Source of the DNA: Bacillota bacterium
GTDB lineage: Bacteria > Bacillota > Clostridia > Acetivibrionales > DSM-1351
DNA length: 64,000 nt
Assembly: GCA_023398105.1 (NCBI GenBank)
Contig: JAEWST010000078.1
Span: 1-64,000 of the forward strand
Direction: 5' to 3'
Made by a program: the position numbers and the translations under genes. The notes under the pieces were generated by a model, which saw only the letters and a program-made list of their open reading frames with translations, had not been told where the DNA came from and did not search any database. Within the stretch, counting starts at the first letter, position 1, and every line of letters begins with the position of its first letter. This document shows, one piece after another, positions 1 to 8,112 of the stretch.

Positions 1-2
1 GT

Positions 3-1616
3 AGCGTAAAAGTAGTACCAGTTGGCCCAACAGAAGGAATAAAAGTAGCAATCGGAACAGCAGAAGGTAAAACAGGCGATACAGTAACAGTACCTGTAAC
101 TATGGCAGATGTAGCAGCAGCAGGTAATGTTGGAACATTCAACTTCTATGTTGGTTATGACAGTGCTTTATTAAAAGCAACAAAAGTAACAGCAGGTGAT
201 ATAGTTGTAAATGCACCTGTTAACTTCTCAACAAAAATTGATGCTACAAAAGGAACAATTAGCTTTGTATTCCTAGATAACACAATAGGTGACGAGTTAA
301 TTGCTACTGATGGTGTATTAGCAAACATTGCTTTTGAAGTATTAGGAACTAATGCAACAACAACAACTGTAAAATTCAACGAAGGCGGAGCTTTCGGTGA
401 TGGCAACATGGCTAAAATTACAGACGTTACACTTACAAATGGTAGCGTAAATATAACAGAAGGACCAATTGTTTTAGATGCAACAATAGATCCTTCACTA
501 GCAACATTTGACAAGTATGTACCAGCTGACATCAAAGTTACTATGACAGCTAACGGAAATACTTTCAAGGGTATCACAGGTTTAGTAAAGGGTACTGACT
601 ATACAGTATCTGGAAGCACAGTAACTATAGCAAAGGCTTACCTTTCAACACTTGATTTAGGTATGAACTCACTTACATTTGATTTTGGTACAGCAAAAAA
701 TCCTGTATTGAAATTGACAGTAACTGATACAACACCAGCTGGAAAGCTTAGTGTTAAAATTGGAACAGCTGCTGGTAAAGCAGGCGAAACAGTAACAGTA
801 CCTGTTACTATGGCAAATGTAGCAAAAGTTGGAAATGTTGGAACATTCAACGTATATGTTGGATTTGACAAAGCTCAACTAAAAGCAACAAAAGTAACAG
901 CAGGTGATATAGTTGTAAATGCACCTGTAAACTTCTCAACAAAGATTGATAATACTAAGGGAACAGTTAGCTTCGTATTCCTAGACAATACAATAGGTGA
1001 CGAACTAATTACTACTGATGGAGTATTAGCAAACATTACATTTGAAGTATTAGGAACTGAAGAAGTAACAACAGCTGTTAAATTCAATGAAGGCGGAGCT
1101 TTCGGAGATGGCACTATGGCTAAAATAGCAGGTGTAGAATTAGCAAGTGGTAGTGTGAAGATAGCAAAAAGCGAACCTATAGCTACTGGACTTGCTGTAG
1201 CAATAGGAACAGCAGCAGGAAATGCTGGCGATACTACAGTTACAGTACCTGTAACATTGAAAAATGTATCAAAGGTTGGAAATGTTGGTACATTCAATTT
1301 CTACATGAACTATGATCCTACATTACTAAAAGCAACAAAAGTAACTGCTGGAGATATAGTTGTAAATGCACCTGTAAACCTCTCAAGTAAGATAAATGCA
1401 ACAGCTGGAACAATAAGCTTTGTATTCCTAGACAATACTATAGGAGATGAGCTTATCACTACTGATGGTATATTAGCAAATATTACATTTACAGTATTAG
1501 GTACATCAAGTAAAACAGCTGCTGTTTCCTTCTCAGAAGGCGGAGCTTTTGGTGATGGCAATATGTCAAAAATCACGGATGTTACATTTACTAATGGTAG
1601 TGTGAAATTAAACTAA
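3..1616 (+). CDS. Scaffoldin A, 3' part: cohesin-X2-cohesin-cohesin
   Basis: The reading frame is open to the left edge of the window, so this is the C-terminal part of a scaffoldin. Modules seen in order are a type I cohesin (about 39-465), an X2 hydrophilic Ig-like module (about 475-740, with GNTFKGITGL and LTFDFG), a second cohesin (about 745-1170) and a third cohesin ending at the stop codon. All three cohesins carry VTAGDIVVNAP and FLDNTIGDEL and are very similar to one another. There is no dockerin or anchor at the C-terminus, as in CipC-type primary scaffoldins. The protein is secreted and binds enzyme-borne dockerins; in the family a CBM3a lies in the N-terminal part, which is outside this window. 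It is immediately followed by the GH48 gene, the conserved cip-cel arrangement. The identification as the cipC/cipA orthologue is inferred from gene order. Confidence 0.93.
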   Translation, partial: SVKVVPVGPTEGIKVAIGTAEGKTGDTVTVPVTMADVAAAGNVGTFNFYVGYDSALLKATKVTAGDIVVNAPVNFSTKIDATKGTISFVFLDNTIGDELIATDGVLANIAFEVLGTNATTTTVKFNEGGAFGDGNMAKITDVTLTNGSVNITEGPIVLDATIDPSLATFDKYVPADIKVTMTANGNTFKGITGLVKGTDYTVSGSTVTIAKAYLSTLDLGMNSLTFDFGTAKNPVLKLTVTDTTPAGKLSVKIGTAAGKAGETVTVPVTMANVAKVGNVGTFNVYVGFDKAQLKATKVTAGDIVVNAPVNFSTKIDNTKGTVSFVFLDNTIGDELITTDGVLANITFEVLGTEEVTTAVKFNEGGAFGDGTMAKIAGVELASGSVKIAKSEPIATGLAVAIGTAAGNAGDTTVTVPVTLKNVSKVGNVGTFNFYMNYDPTLLKATKVTAGDIVVNAPVNLSSKINATAGTISFVFLDNTIGDELITTDGILANITFTVLGTSSKTAAVSFSEGGAFGDGNMSKITDVTFTNGSVKLN

Positions 1617-1642
1617 TTGCTTCTAATTTAATATATTTCTCG

Positions 1643-1670
1643 CCTTCATGGTTAACTTCAACCATGAAGG
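1643..1670 (+). other. Intergenic stem-loop after scaffoldin A
   Basis: A perfect 11-bp inverted repeat (CCTTCATGGTT at 1643-1653 and its complement at 1660-1670) encloses a 6-nt loop. No run of T follows, so it is a poor intrinsic terminator. Its place between the scaffoldin and GH48 genes fits an RNA processing or 3'-end stabilising element, as described for the C. cellulolyticum cip-cel mRNA. Confidence 0.75.
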
Positions 1671-1731
1671 CACAGGAATATTGTTAAATAAGTTACAACA
1701 CAAAAAATTATAGAAAAGGGGAAATTTAAAG

Positions 1732-3927
1732 ATGAGAAAAGGTATTAAGAGAATTAGTGCAATGGCCGTTGCAGCTTCAATGACTTTATCAGTTATGCTT
1801 CCTTCAACTGTTTTTGCTGCACCAGGTGATGAAGTTACTGGTCCTGTAAATCCAGAGTATGCTGATCGTTTCCAAACTATGTATGATAAAATAATGGCTT
1901 CAGATAGTGGATACTTTAGTCCAGACGGAGTTCCATATCATACAATTGAAACAATGAATGTTGAAGCTCCAGACTACGGTCACGTAACTACAAGTGAAGC
2001 TTTCAGTTACTATATGTGGTTAGAAGCTATGAATGCTAGATTAAACGGAGACTTCGCAGGATTTAAGAAATCATGGGACATATGTGAAAAATACATAATT
2101 CCATCATCTAAAGATCAGCCAGAAACAAGTATGAGCAGATATGATCCAAACAAGCCTGCAACATATGCAGGAGAATGGCAGGATGTAAGTGATTATCCTT
2201 CAAAATTGGATACAGGTGCTGCAGTTGGTAAAGACCCAATATTCAATGGACTTAAATCTGCTTATGGAACAAGTATGATATATGGTATGCATTGGCTATT
2301 AGACGTTGATAACTGGTATGGATTTGGTAATAGAGGAGATGGAACTTCAAAGAATTCATACATCAACACCTTCCAAAGAGGTGAGCAGGAGTCAACATGG
2401 GAAACTATTCCTCAGCCATCATGGGATGCAATGAAATTTGGTGGAAAGAACGGATTCCTAGACTTGTTTACTGGTGACAGTTCATATGCAACACAGTTTA
2501 AATATACAAATGCTCCGGATGCTGATGCTCGTGCCGTACAAGCAACTTATTTAGCAAATCAAGTAGCAAAAGCACAGGGTGTAGATATATCTACACAAGT
2601 TAAAAAAGCATCAAAAATGGGTGACTATTTAAGATATGCAATGTTCGATAAATATTTCAGAAAAGTAGGAAGCTCACAACAAGCAGGTTCAGGTTACGAT
2701 GCTTGTATGTACTTACTCTCATGGTATTATGCATGGGGTGGTGGAGTTAGCTCACAATGGGCATGGGTTATCGGATCCAGCCACAACCACTTCGGATACC
2801 AGAATCCATTTGCAGCTTATGTATTATCAACTGATGCTGACTTTAAACCAAAGGCAGCTAATAGTTCAACTGACTGGGGTAAGAGCTTAGACAGACAGAT
2901 TGAATTCTATCAGTGGTTACAGTCTGCTGAAGGAGCTATAGCTGGTGGTGCTAGTAACTCATATAATGGACGTTACGAGACTTGGCCTTCAGGAACATCT
3001 AAGTTCTATGGAATGGGTTATATAGAAAATCCTGTATATGCTGACCCAGGTAGTAACACATGGCCTGGAATGCAAGCATGGTCAATGCAACGTATAATGC
3101 AATTGTACTATGAGACTGGTGATTCAAGACTTCAGAACTTAGCTGACAAATGGGCAGAATGGATTATCTCAGAAATTCAATTTGAAGATGGAACATTTAC
3201 AATTCCTACAACAATAGATTGGGAAGGACAACCTGATACATGGAATGGAATGGATTCATTTACTGGAAATCCAAACTTACATGTAGAAGTTACAGCTCGT
3301 GGAAGAGACCTAGGTGTTACTTCTTCCCTTATCAATGCATTAACTTACTATGCTGCTGCATCAGGTAACAAAGAAGCACAAGATACTGCTAAAAAGCTTC
3401 TTGATGCTATATGGAATAACTATCAGGATGAAAAGGGTATAGGAGCAGCAGAAACACGCTTAGACTATAGACGTTTCAATCAGGAAGTCTATGTTCCATC
3501 AGGTTGGTCAGGAACAATGCCTAACGGTGACAAGATTCAACCAGGTATTAAGTTCATAGACATTCGTTCAAAATACAAACAGGATCCAAATTGGCCTCAG
3601 GTTGAAAAATACTTGAGAACAGGTAATGAAGCTGATGCTCCAACTATCACATATCACAGATTCTGGGCTCAGGCTGAATATGCTGTTGCTAATGGAGTTT
3701 ATGCAATGTTATTCCCATCTCCAGATCCAGATCCAGATCCAGATCCAGATAATTTAGGTGATGTTAACGGAGATGGTTCAGTAGATGCTATAGACCTTGC
3801 AATGATGAAGAAGTATCTTTTAGATAGTTCAACTTCTATAGTTAAAGCTAATGCTGATGTAAATCAAGATAAGTCAATTGATGCAATTGACTTTGCCTCA
3901 ATAAAGAAAATGCTACTTAACCAATAA
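1732..3927 (+). CDS. cel48F: GH48 processive cellulase with dockerin
   Basis: This is a 731-residue secreted family 48 cellulase, the exo/processive enzyme that is usually the most abundant cellulosome catalytic subunit. A signal peptide covers about residues 1-30, followed by a GH48 domain to about 655. HVTTSEAFSYYMWLEA contains the catalytic acid Glu, and NAPDADARA lies in the region of the proposed base. An Asp-Pro linker (PDPDPDPDPD) leads to a type I dockerin at 675-731 with GDVNGDGSVDAIDLA as the first Ca-binding repeat. The second repeat reads DVNQDKSIDAIDFA, with Lys where Gly is usual. The start has AAGGGG upstream. It follows scaffoldin A directly. The symbol is given by orthology with C. 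cellulolyticum Cel48F; the exact substrate cleavage mode is inferred. Confidence 0.95.
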   Translation: MRKGIKRISAMAVAASMTLSVMLPSTVFAAPGDEVTGPVNPEYADRFQTMYDKIMASDSGYFSPDGVPYHTIETMNVEAPDYGHVTTSEAFSYYMWLEAMNARLNGDFAGFKKSWDICEKYIIPSSKDQPETSMSRYDPNKPATYAGEWQDVSDYPSKLDTGAAVGKDPIFNGLKSAYGTSMIYGMHWLLDVDNWYGFGNRGDGTSKNSYINTFQRGEQESTWETIPQPSWDAMKFGGKNGFLDLFTGDSSYATQFKYTNAPDADARAVQATYLANQVAKAQGVDISTQVKKASKMGDYLRYAMFDKYFRKVGSSQQAGSGYDACMYLLSWYYAWGGGVSSQWAWVIGSSHNHFGYQNPFAAYVLSTDADFKPKAANSSTDWGKSLDRQIEFYQWLQSAEGAIAGGASNSYNGRYETWPSGTSKFYGMGYIENPVYADPGSNTWPGMQAWSMQRIMQLYYETGDSRLQNLADKWAEWIISEIQFEDGTFTIPTTIDWEGQPDTWNGMDSFTGNPNLHVEVTARGRDLGVTSSLINALTYYAAASGNKEAQDTAKKLLDAIWNNYQDEKGIGAAETRLDYRRFNQEVYVPSGWSGTMPNGDKIQPGIKFIDIRSKYKQDPNWPQVEKYLRTGNEADAPTITYHRFWAQAEYAVANGVYAMLFPSPDPDPDPDPDNLGDVNGDGSVDAIDLAMMKKYLLDSSTSIVKANADVNQDKSIDAIDFASIKKMLLNQ

Positions 3928-3975
3928 TTATAATTGTCTTAAAGATAATATAATCATTATTTGAGAACTAATTAT

Positions 3976-4024
3976 AGTCCGGATAAGTATTTGGAATGAC
4001 TTCCATCCCGGTACTATCCGGACT
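3976..4024 (+). other. Branched intergenic stem-loop between GH48 and GH8
   Basis: AGTCCGGATA (3976-3985) pairs with its complement at 4015-4024. Three further pairs follow beyond a bulged A, and an inner hairpin (TGGAA-TGAC-TTCCA, 3992-4005) sits in the loop. The downstream TTAGTTTT is only weakly U-rich. This is likely an RNA stabiliser or processing site, possibly an attenuating terminator. Confidence 0.75.
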
Positions 4025-4098
4025 TTAGTTTTAAACACGGTATTCTGACATAGAAATAAAGGTTACGTTAAAATAAAAAAAGGATAAGGGTAAAAAGT

Positions 4099-5484
4099 AT
4101 GTTGAATAGCATGGAATTTAAAAAGGCTAAGGCACTTATAATGACAGTAGTACTATCAATATCTTTGATATTGCCATCTATTCTTGTAAATGCAGCAGAT
4201 GCAATTCCATTCCCATATGATGCAAAATATCCATATGGTACTTTCAGTTCAATGGCAGATAACCAATCGTCAGCTGATCAGCTTGTAAAAACTGAATGGG
4301 AATCTTGGAAGAGTGCTCATATAACGAGTAATGGAGCAAAAGGCTTTAAAAGAGTCCAAAGAGATGCTGCTACTAACTATGATACTGTATCAGAAGGTCT
4401 TGGATACGGTATGTTACTCGCAGTATATTTTGGAGAACAACAATTGTTTAATGACTTATATAGTTATGTAAAATTGTTTTTTAATTCAAATGGATTAATG
4501 TCATGGCATATTGATGCAAATGGAAATATATCAGGTAATGATGGAAAAGGTGCAGCAACTGATGCAGATGAAGATATTGCAGTTGCATTAGTATTTGCTC
4601 ACAAAAAATGGGGTTCAAGTGGTTCTGTGAATTATGAAACAGAAGCAAAGTCTTACATTAGCAAGATTTATAATCATATGGTTGAAAAGGGTACATATAT
4701 AATAAAGAATGGTGACACTTGGGGAGGCACTAATTGTGTAAATCCATCATATTTCTCACCAGCTTGGTATAGAATTTATGCAGACTTTACAGGTAACTCA
4801 GAATGGATTAAGGTTGCTGATAAATGCTATGAAATTATAGATAGAGCTAAAAATCAAAGCACAGGACTTGTTCCTGACTGGTGTACTGCAGCAGGTGGAC
4901 AAGCAAGCGGACAGGGATACAATTTCTTATACGATGCAATCCGTTATCAATGGAGAGCAGCTATTGACTATAGCTGGTATGGAAATGCGAAGGCAAAAAC
5001 AAACTGCGATCAGATATCTAATTTCTTTAAGAAAATTGGTGTTACTAACGTTAAAGATGGATATACAATTTCAGGAAGCCAAGTAAGTTCAAATCATACA
5101 GCTACATTTGTATCATGTGTAGCAGCAGCAGCAATGACAGGAACTGACAGTACCTATGCTAAGGATGCGTATAATGAGTGCGTAAAGGTAAAAGATCAAG
5201 GAGCTTATACATATTTTGGAAATTCACTGAGAATGATGGTATTACTTTATACAACAGGGAACTTCCCAAATCTGTACAATTTTACAGGTAATATTCCTAC
5301 ATTTACAAAAGGTGACGTTAATAAAGACGGATCCGTAGATGCACTAGACTTTGCAGCAATAAAGAAAGCTCTTTTAGCACAATCTTTCAGTGAGATTGAT
5401 GTAAAAGCAGCAGATATGAATGATGATGGCAATATTGATGCTGTTGATTATGCTAAGTTAAAAATAGTATTACTTAGCAATTAA
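4099..5484 (+). CDS. cel8C: GH8 endoglucanase with dockerin
   Basis: This 461-residue secreted family 8 glycoside hydrolase hydrolyses internal beta-1,4-glucan bonds. A signal peptide ends near residue 33 (LVNA-ADA). The catalytic domain spans about 40-390, with VSEGLGYGMLLAV (catalytic Glu) and TDADEDIAVALVFA (catalytic Asp region). A two-repeat dockerin (404-461) carries Ala-Leu (DALDFA) and Ala-Val (DAVDYA) recognition pairs. AAGGG lies 8 nt before the ATG. It is third in the cluster, as Cel8C is in C. cellulolyticum, and only 37 nt separate it from the next gene, so the two are very probably co-transcribed. Confidence 0.93.
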   Translation: MLNSMEFKKAKALIMTVVLSISLILPSILVNAADAIPFPYDAKYPYGTFSSMADNQSSADQLVKTEWESWKSAHITSNGAKGFKRVQRDAATNYDTVSEGLGYGMLLAVYFGEQQLFNDLYSYVKLFFNSNGLMSWHIDANGNISGNDGKGAATDADEDIAVALVFAHKKWGSSGSVNYETEAKSYISKIYNHMVEKGTYIIKNGDTWGGTNCVNPSYFSPAWYRIYADFTGNSEWIKVADKCYEIIDRAKNQSTGLVPDWCTAAGGQASGQGYNFLYDAIRYQWRAAIDYSWYGNAKAKTNCDQISNFFKKIGVTNVKDGYTISGSQVSSNHTATFVSCVAAAAMTGTDSTYAKDAYNECVKVKDQGAYTYFGNSLRMMVLLYTTGNFPNLYNFTGNIPTFTKGDVNKDGSVDALDFAAIKKALLAQSFSEIDVKAADMNDDGNIDAVDYAKLKIVLLSN

Positions 5485-5521
5485 TTAATGCTAGTAAGTG
5501 TTTAAGGGAGGTAATAATCTA

Positions 5522-7693
5522 ATGCGCAAAGTTAAAAATGCAGTGAAGAAAATTATAGCTGTTACAGTAACAGCTGCAGTAATTTTAACACTGATTCCAA
5601 AACCTCAGACATTTGCCGCTTCTTCCTACAACTATGGTGAAGCATTGCAAAAATCAATTATGTTTTATGAATTCCAGCGTTCTGGAGCTCTTCCAGATGA
5701 CCAACGTGATAACTGGAGAGCTGACTCTGGACTAAAGGATGGTTCAGATGTAGGACTTGATTTAACAGGCGGATGGTATGATGCTGGAGATCACGTAAAA
5801 TTTAATTTACCAATGTCTTATACATCAACAATGTTGGCATGGTCATTATATGAAGATAAAGAGGCATATGATAAGAGCGGTCAAACTAAATACATAATGG
5901 ATGCTATAAAATGGGCTAACGACTATTTTATAAAATGTCATCCTTCACCCAATGTATACTATTATCAGGTTGGTAATGGTACTGTAGACCATGCATGGTG
6001 GGGTGCTGCAGAAATAATGCAGATGGATAGACCATCATATAAGCTTGACAGTTCTAACCCTGGTGCAGCAGTATCAGCAGAAACTGCGGCTTCACTTGCA
6101 GCAGCAGCAATAGTATTTAAAGATAGTAATCCGACATATTCTGCTACTTGCTTAAAACATGCAAAAGAGCTGTTTGCTTTTGCTGATGCAACTAGGAGCG
6201 ATGTTGGATATCAAAAAGCAGCTGCAAATTTCTATAGCTCTGGTGCTTATTGGGATGAATTATCCTGGGCAGCAACATGGATTTATCTTGCAACCAACGA
6301 CAGTACTTATCTTGATAAAGCAGAATCCTATGTAGATAAATGGGGAAGAGAGCAACAGTCAGAAACAATTGCATACAAGTGGGGACAGTGCTGGGATGAC
6401 GTACATTATGGTGCTGAATTACTACTTGCAAGGATTACTAAAAAACCAATTTATATTGAAAGCATTGAAAGACATTTAGATTATTGGACAACCGGAGTTG
6501 ATGGACAACGTATAACGTACACACCAAAAGGATTAGCATGGCTATTCCAATGGGGTTCATTGAGACATGCTACAACAACAGCATTTATGGCTGGTGTTTG
6601 GGCAGAGAGTGAAAGCTGTACACCTTCAAAGGTTTCCACATATAATGACTTTCTTAAGAGTCAAGTTGATTATGCTCTTGGAAGTACTGGAAGAAGCTTT
6701 GTTGTAGGATTTGGTGTTAAGCCTCCAGAACATCCGCATCACAGAACTGCTCACGGTTCCTGGACTGATCAAATGACTTCACCAAATTATCATCGTCATA
6801 CCATATATGGTGCTCTAGTTGGAGGACCTGACAGTAAGGATGGTTATTCTGATGAAATAGATAATTTTGTTAATAATGAAATTGCTTGTGATTACAATGC
6901 TGGTTTTACTGGAGCTTTAGCAAAACTGTATGATGAATACGGAGGAGATCCAATTCCAAACTTTAAGGCAATTGAAAAAGTAACTAATGATGAAGTAACT
7001 ATTAAAGCAAGTTTGAACTCAACTGGACCTACCTATACTGAGATAAAGGCAGTTGTATATAATCAAACTGGATGGCCTGCAAGAGTTACTGATAAGCTTT
7101 CCTTCAAATACTTCATGGATCTTACAGAGATTGTTAACGCAAATGTTGACCCATTAAGCCTTCCAGTTAGGATGAATTATTCAGAAGGTAAAGGAGTAAC
7201 AGTATCCAATATCTTACCTTGGGATACTTCAAAAAACATATATTATGTCAATATTGATTTGGCAGGAGAGAATATATATCCAGGTGGACAATCAGCACAT
7301 AGAAGAGAAGTACAATTTAGAATTTCGGCACCTGATGGAACAAGTTATTGGGATCCTTCAAATGACTTCTCATATAAAGGAATTAAGTCTGGTAGCACAG
7401 TAGAATTAACTCAATATATCCCTGTATATGATAATGGGGTTAAAGTATATGGTACAGAGCCAGAAGGTGGCACGCCACCTGTAGAAGAGGTTATGTACGG
7501 TGATATTAATGACGATAAGAGCGTTGATGCACTTGACTTAGCAGTATTAAAGAAGTATTTGCTAGATAATAGTGTAACTATCAATACAAAAGCTGCTGAT
7601 ACATACAAAGATGCTAGTATTGACTCTTTAGATTTTGCAACATTAAAGAAATACCTTCTTGGAACTACTTTAGAATTGCCTGTATTAGGTTGA
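5522..7693 (+). CDS. cel9G: GH9-CBM3c endoglucanase with dockerin (Cel9G type)
   Basis: This is a 723-residue secreted GH9 theme B endoglucanase. The open frame extends 8 codons upstream to a GTG, but GGGAGG at 5506-5511 lies inside that extension and positions the ATG at 5522. A signal peptide (1-32) is followed by GH9 (about 35-475), with GGWYDAGDHVKF holding the nucleophile-activating Asp pair, HPHHRTAHGSW, and the acid Glu in NNEIACDYNAG. CBM3c follows (about 485-635), then a dockerin (about 655-715). The second dockerin repeat is degenerate (DTYKDASIDSLDFA: Tyr-Lys in the Ca loop and a Ser-Leu pair) and is followed by a short extra tail. CBM3c modules feed the chain into the GH9 site rather than anchoring to crystalline cellulose. 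Confidence 0.94.
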   Translation: MRKVKNAVKKIIAVTVTAAVILTLIPKPQTFAASSYNYGEALQKSIMFYEFQRSGALPDDQRDNWRADSGLKDGSDVGLDLTGGWYDAGDHVKFNLPMSYTSTMLAWSLYEDKEAYDKSGQTKYIMDAIKWANDYFIKCHPSPNVYYYQVGNGTVDHAWWGAAEIMQMDRPSYKLDSSNPGAAVSAETAASLAAAAIVFKDSNPTYSATCLKHAKELFAFADATRSDVGYQKAAANFYSSGAYWDELSWAATWIYLATNDSTYLDKAESYVDKWGREQQSETIAYKWGQCWDDVHYGAELLLARITKKPIYIESIERHLDYWTTGVDGQRITYTPKGLAWLFQWGSLRHATTTAFMAGVWAESESCTPSKVSTYNDFLKSQVDYALGSTGRSFVVGFGVKPPEHPHHRTAHGSWTDQMTSPNYHRHTIYGALVGGPDSKDGYSDEIDNFVNNEIACDYNAGFTGALAKLYDEYGGDPIPNFKAIEKVTNDEVTIKASLNSTGPTYTEIKAVVYNQTGWPARVTDKLSFKYFMDLTEIVNANVDPLSLPVRMNYSEGKGVTVSNILPWDTSKNIYYVNIDLAGENIYPGGQSAHRREVQFRISAPDGTSYWDPSNDFSYKGIKSGSTVELTQYIPVYDNGVKVYGTEPEGGTPPVEEVMYGDINDDKSVDALDLAVLKKYLLDNSVTINTKAADTYKDASIDSLDFATLKKYLLGTTLELPVLG

Positions 7694-7782
7694 TAAATAA
7701 ACTGTTTGGAAGAACTAGGTAAGTTATAGCTTTAATGATTAGTTCTTAGACTTAGTATAAAGGGTGTGGATGCTAATAAAAG

Positions 7783-7831
7783 CGGATAGAAAATCTGTAT
7801 TTTTAAACCCACTAAGGATTTATGCTATCCG
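7783..7831 (+). other. Stem-loop in the 420-bp space before Cel9E-type gene
   Basis: CGGATAG (7783-7789) pairs with CTATCCG (7825-7831), and an inner AAATC/GATTT pair (7791-7795 with 7817-7821) extends the stem beyond an internal loop. It is not followed by a U-tract. The rest of 7694-8112 is AT-rich, and I see no gene or confident promoter in it. The CGGATAG arm recalls the CCGGATA arm of the 3976 hairpin. Confidence 0.55.
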
Positions 7832-8112
7832 AAATATATAGTTGCTACATTAATTATACAGTATGCTATTATAAAATAATTTTGAAGGTTATTATCATAG
7901 TAGAGTTATTCTAGGAACTGATATAGCATTAACTAAACTGATAATACAGTTTAGAAAAATTATTTAGTTATAAAGTATGATACTGTTGCAATACATGTTC
8001 CAACCACAAAACTTTGCATGTTAATGCGCAGACAACTTAACAAATTATGTGGTTACGTGATGGATTGAAACAGAATCAAGCTTTAAATAAACAAAAATTA
8101 TAGGAGGTAAGT

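Noticed and set aside
155..577. Long minus-strand open frames opposite the cohesin repeats (also at 875-1297, 35919-36347, 36612-37025, 37308-37712, 38004-38480 and 44223-44618)
   Set aside because: They recur at the same phase in each cohesin-X2 repeat, have no ribosome site, and are antisense images of the scaffoldin codons.
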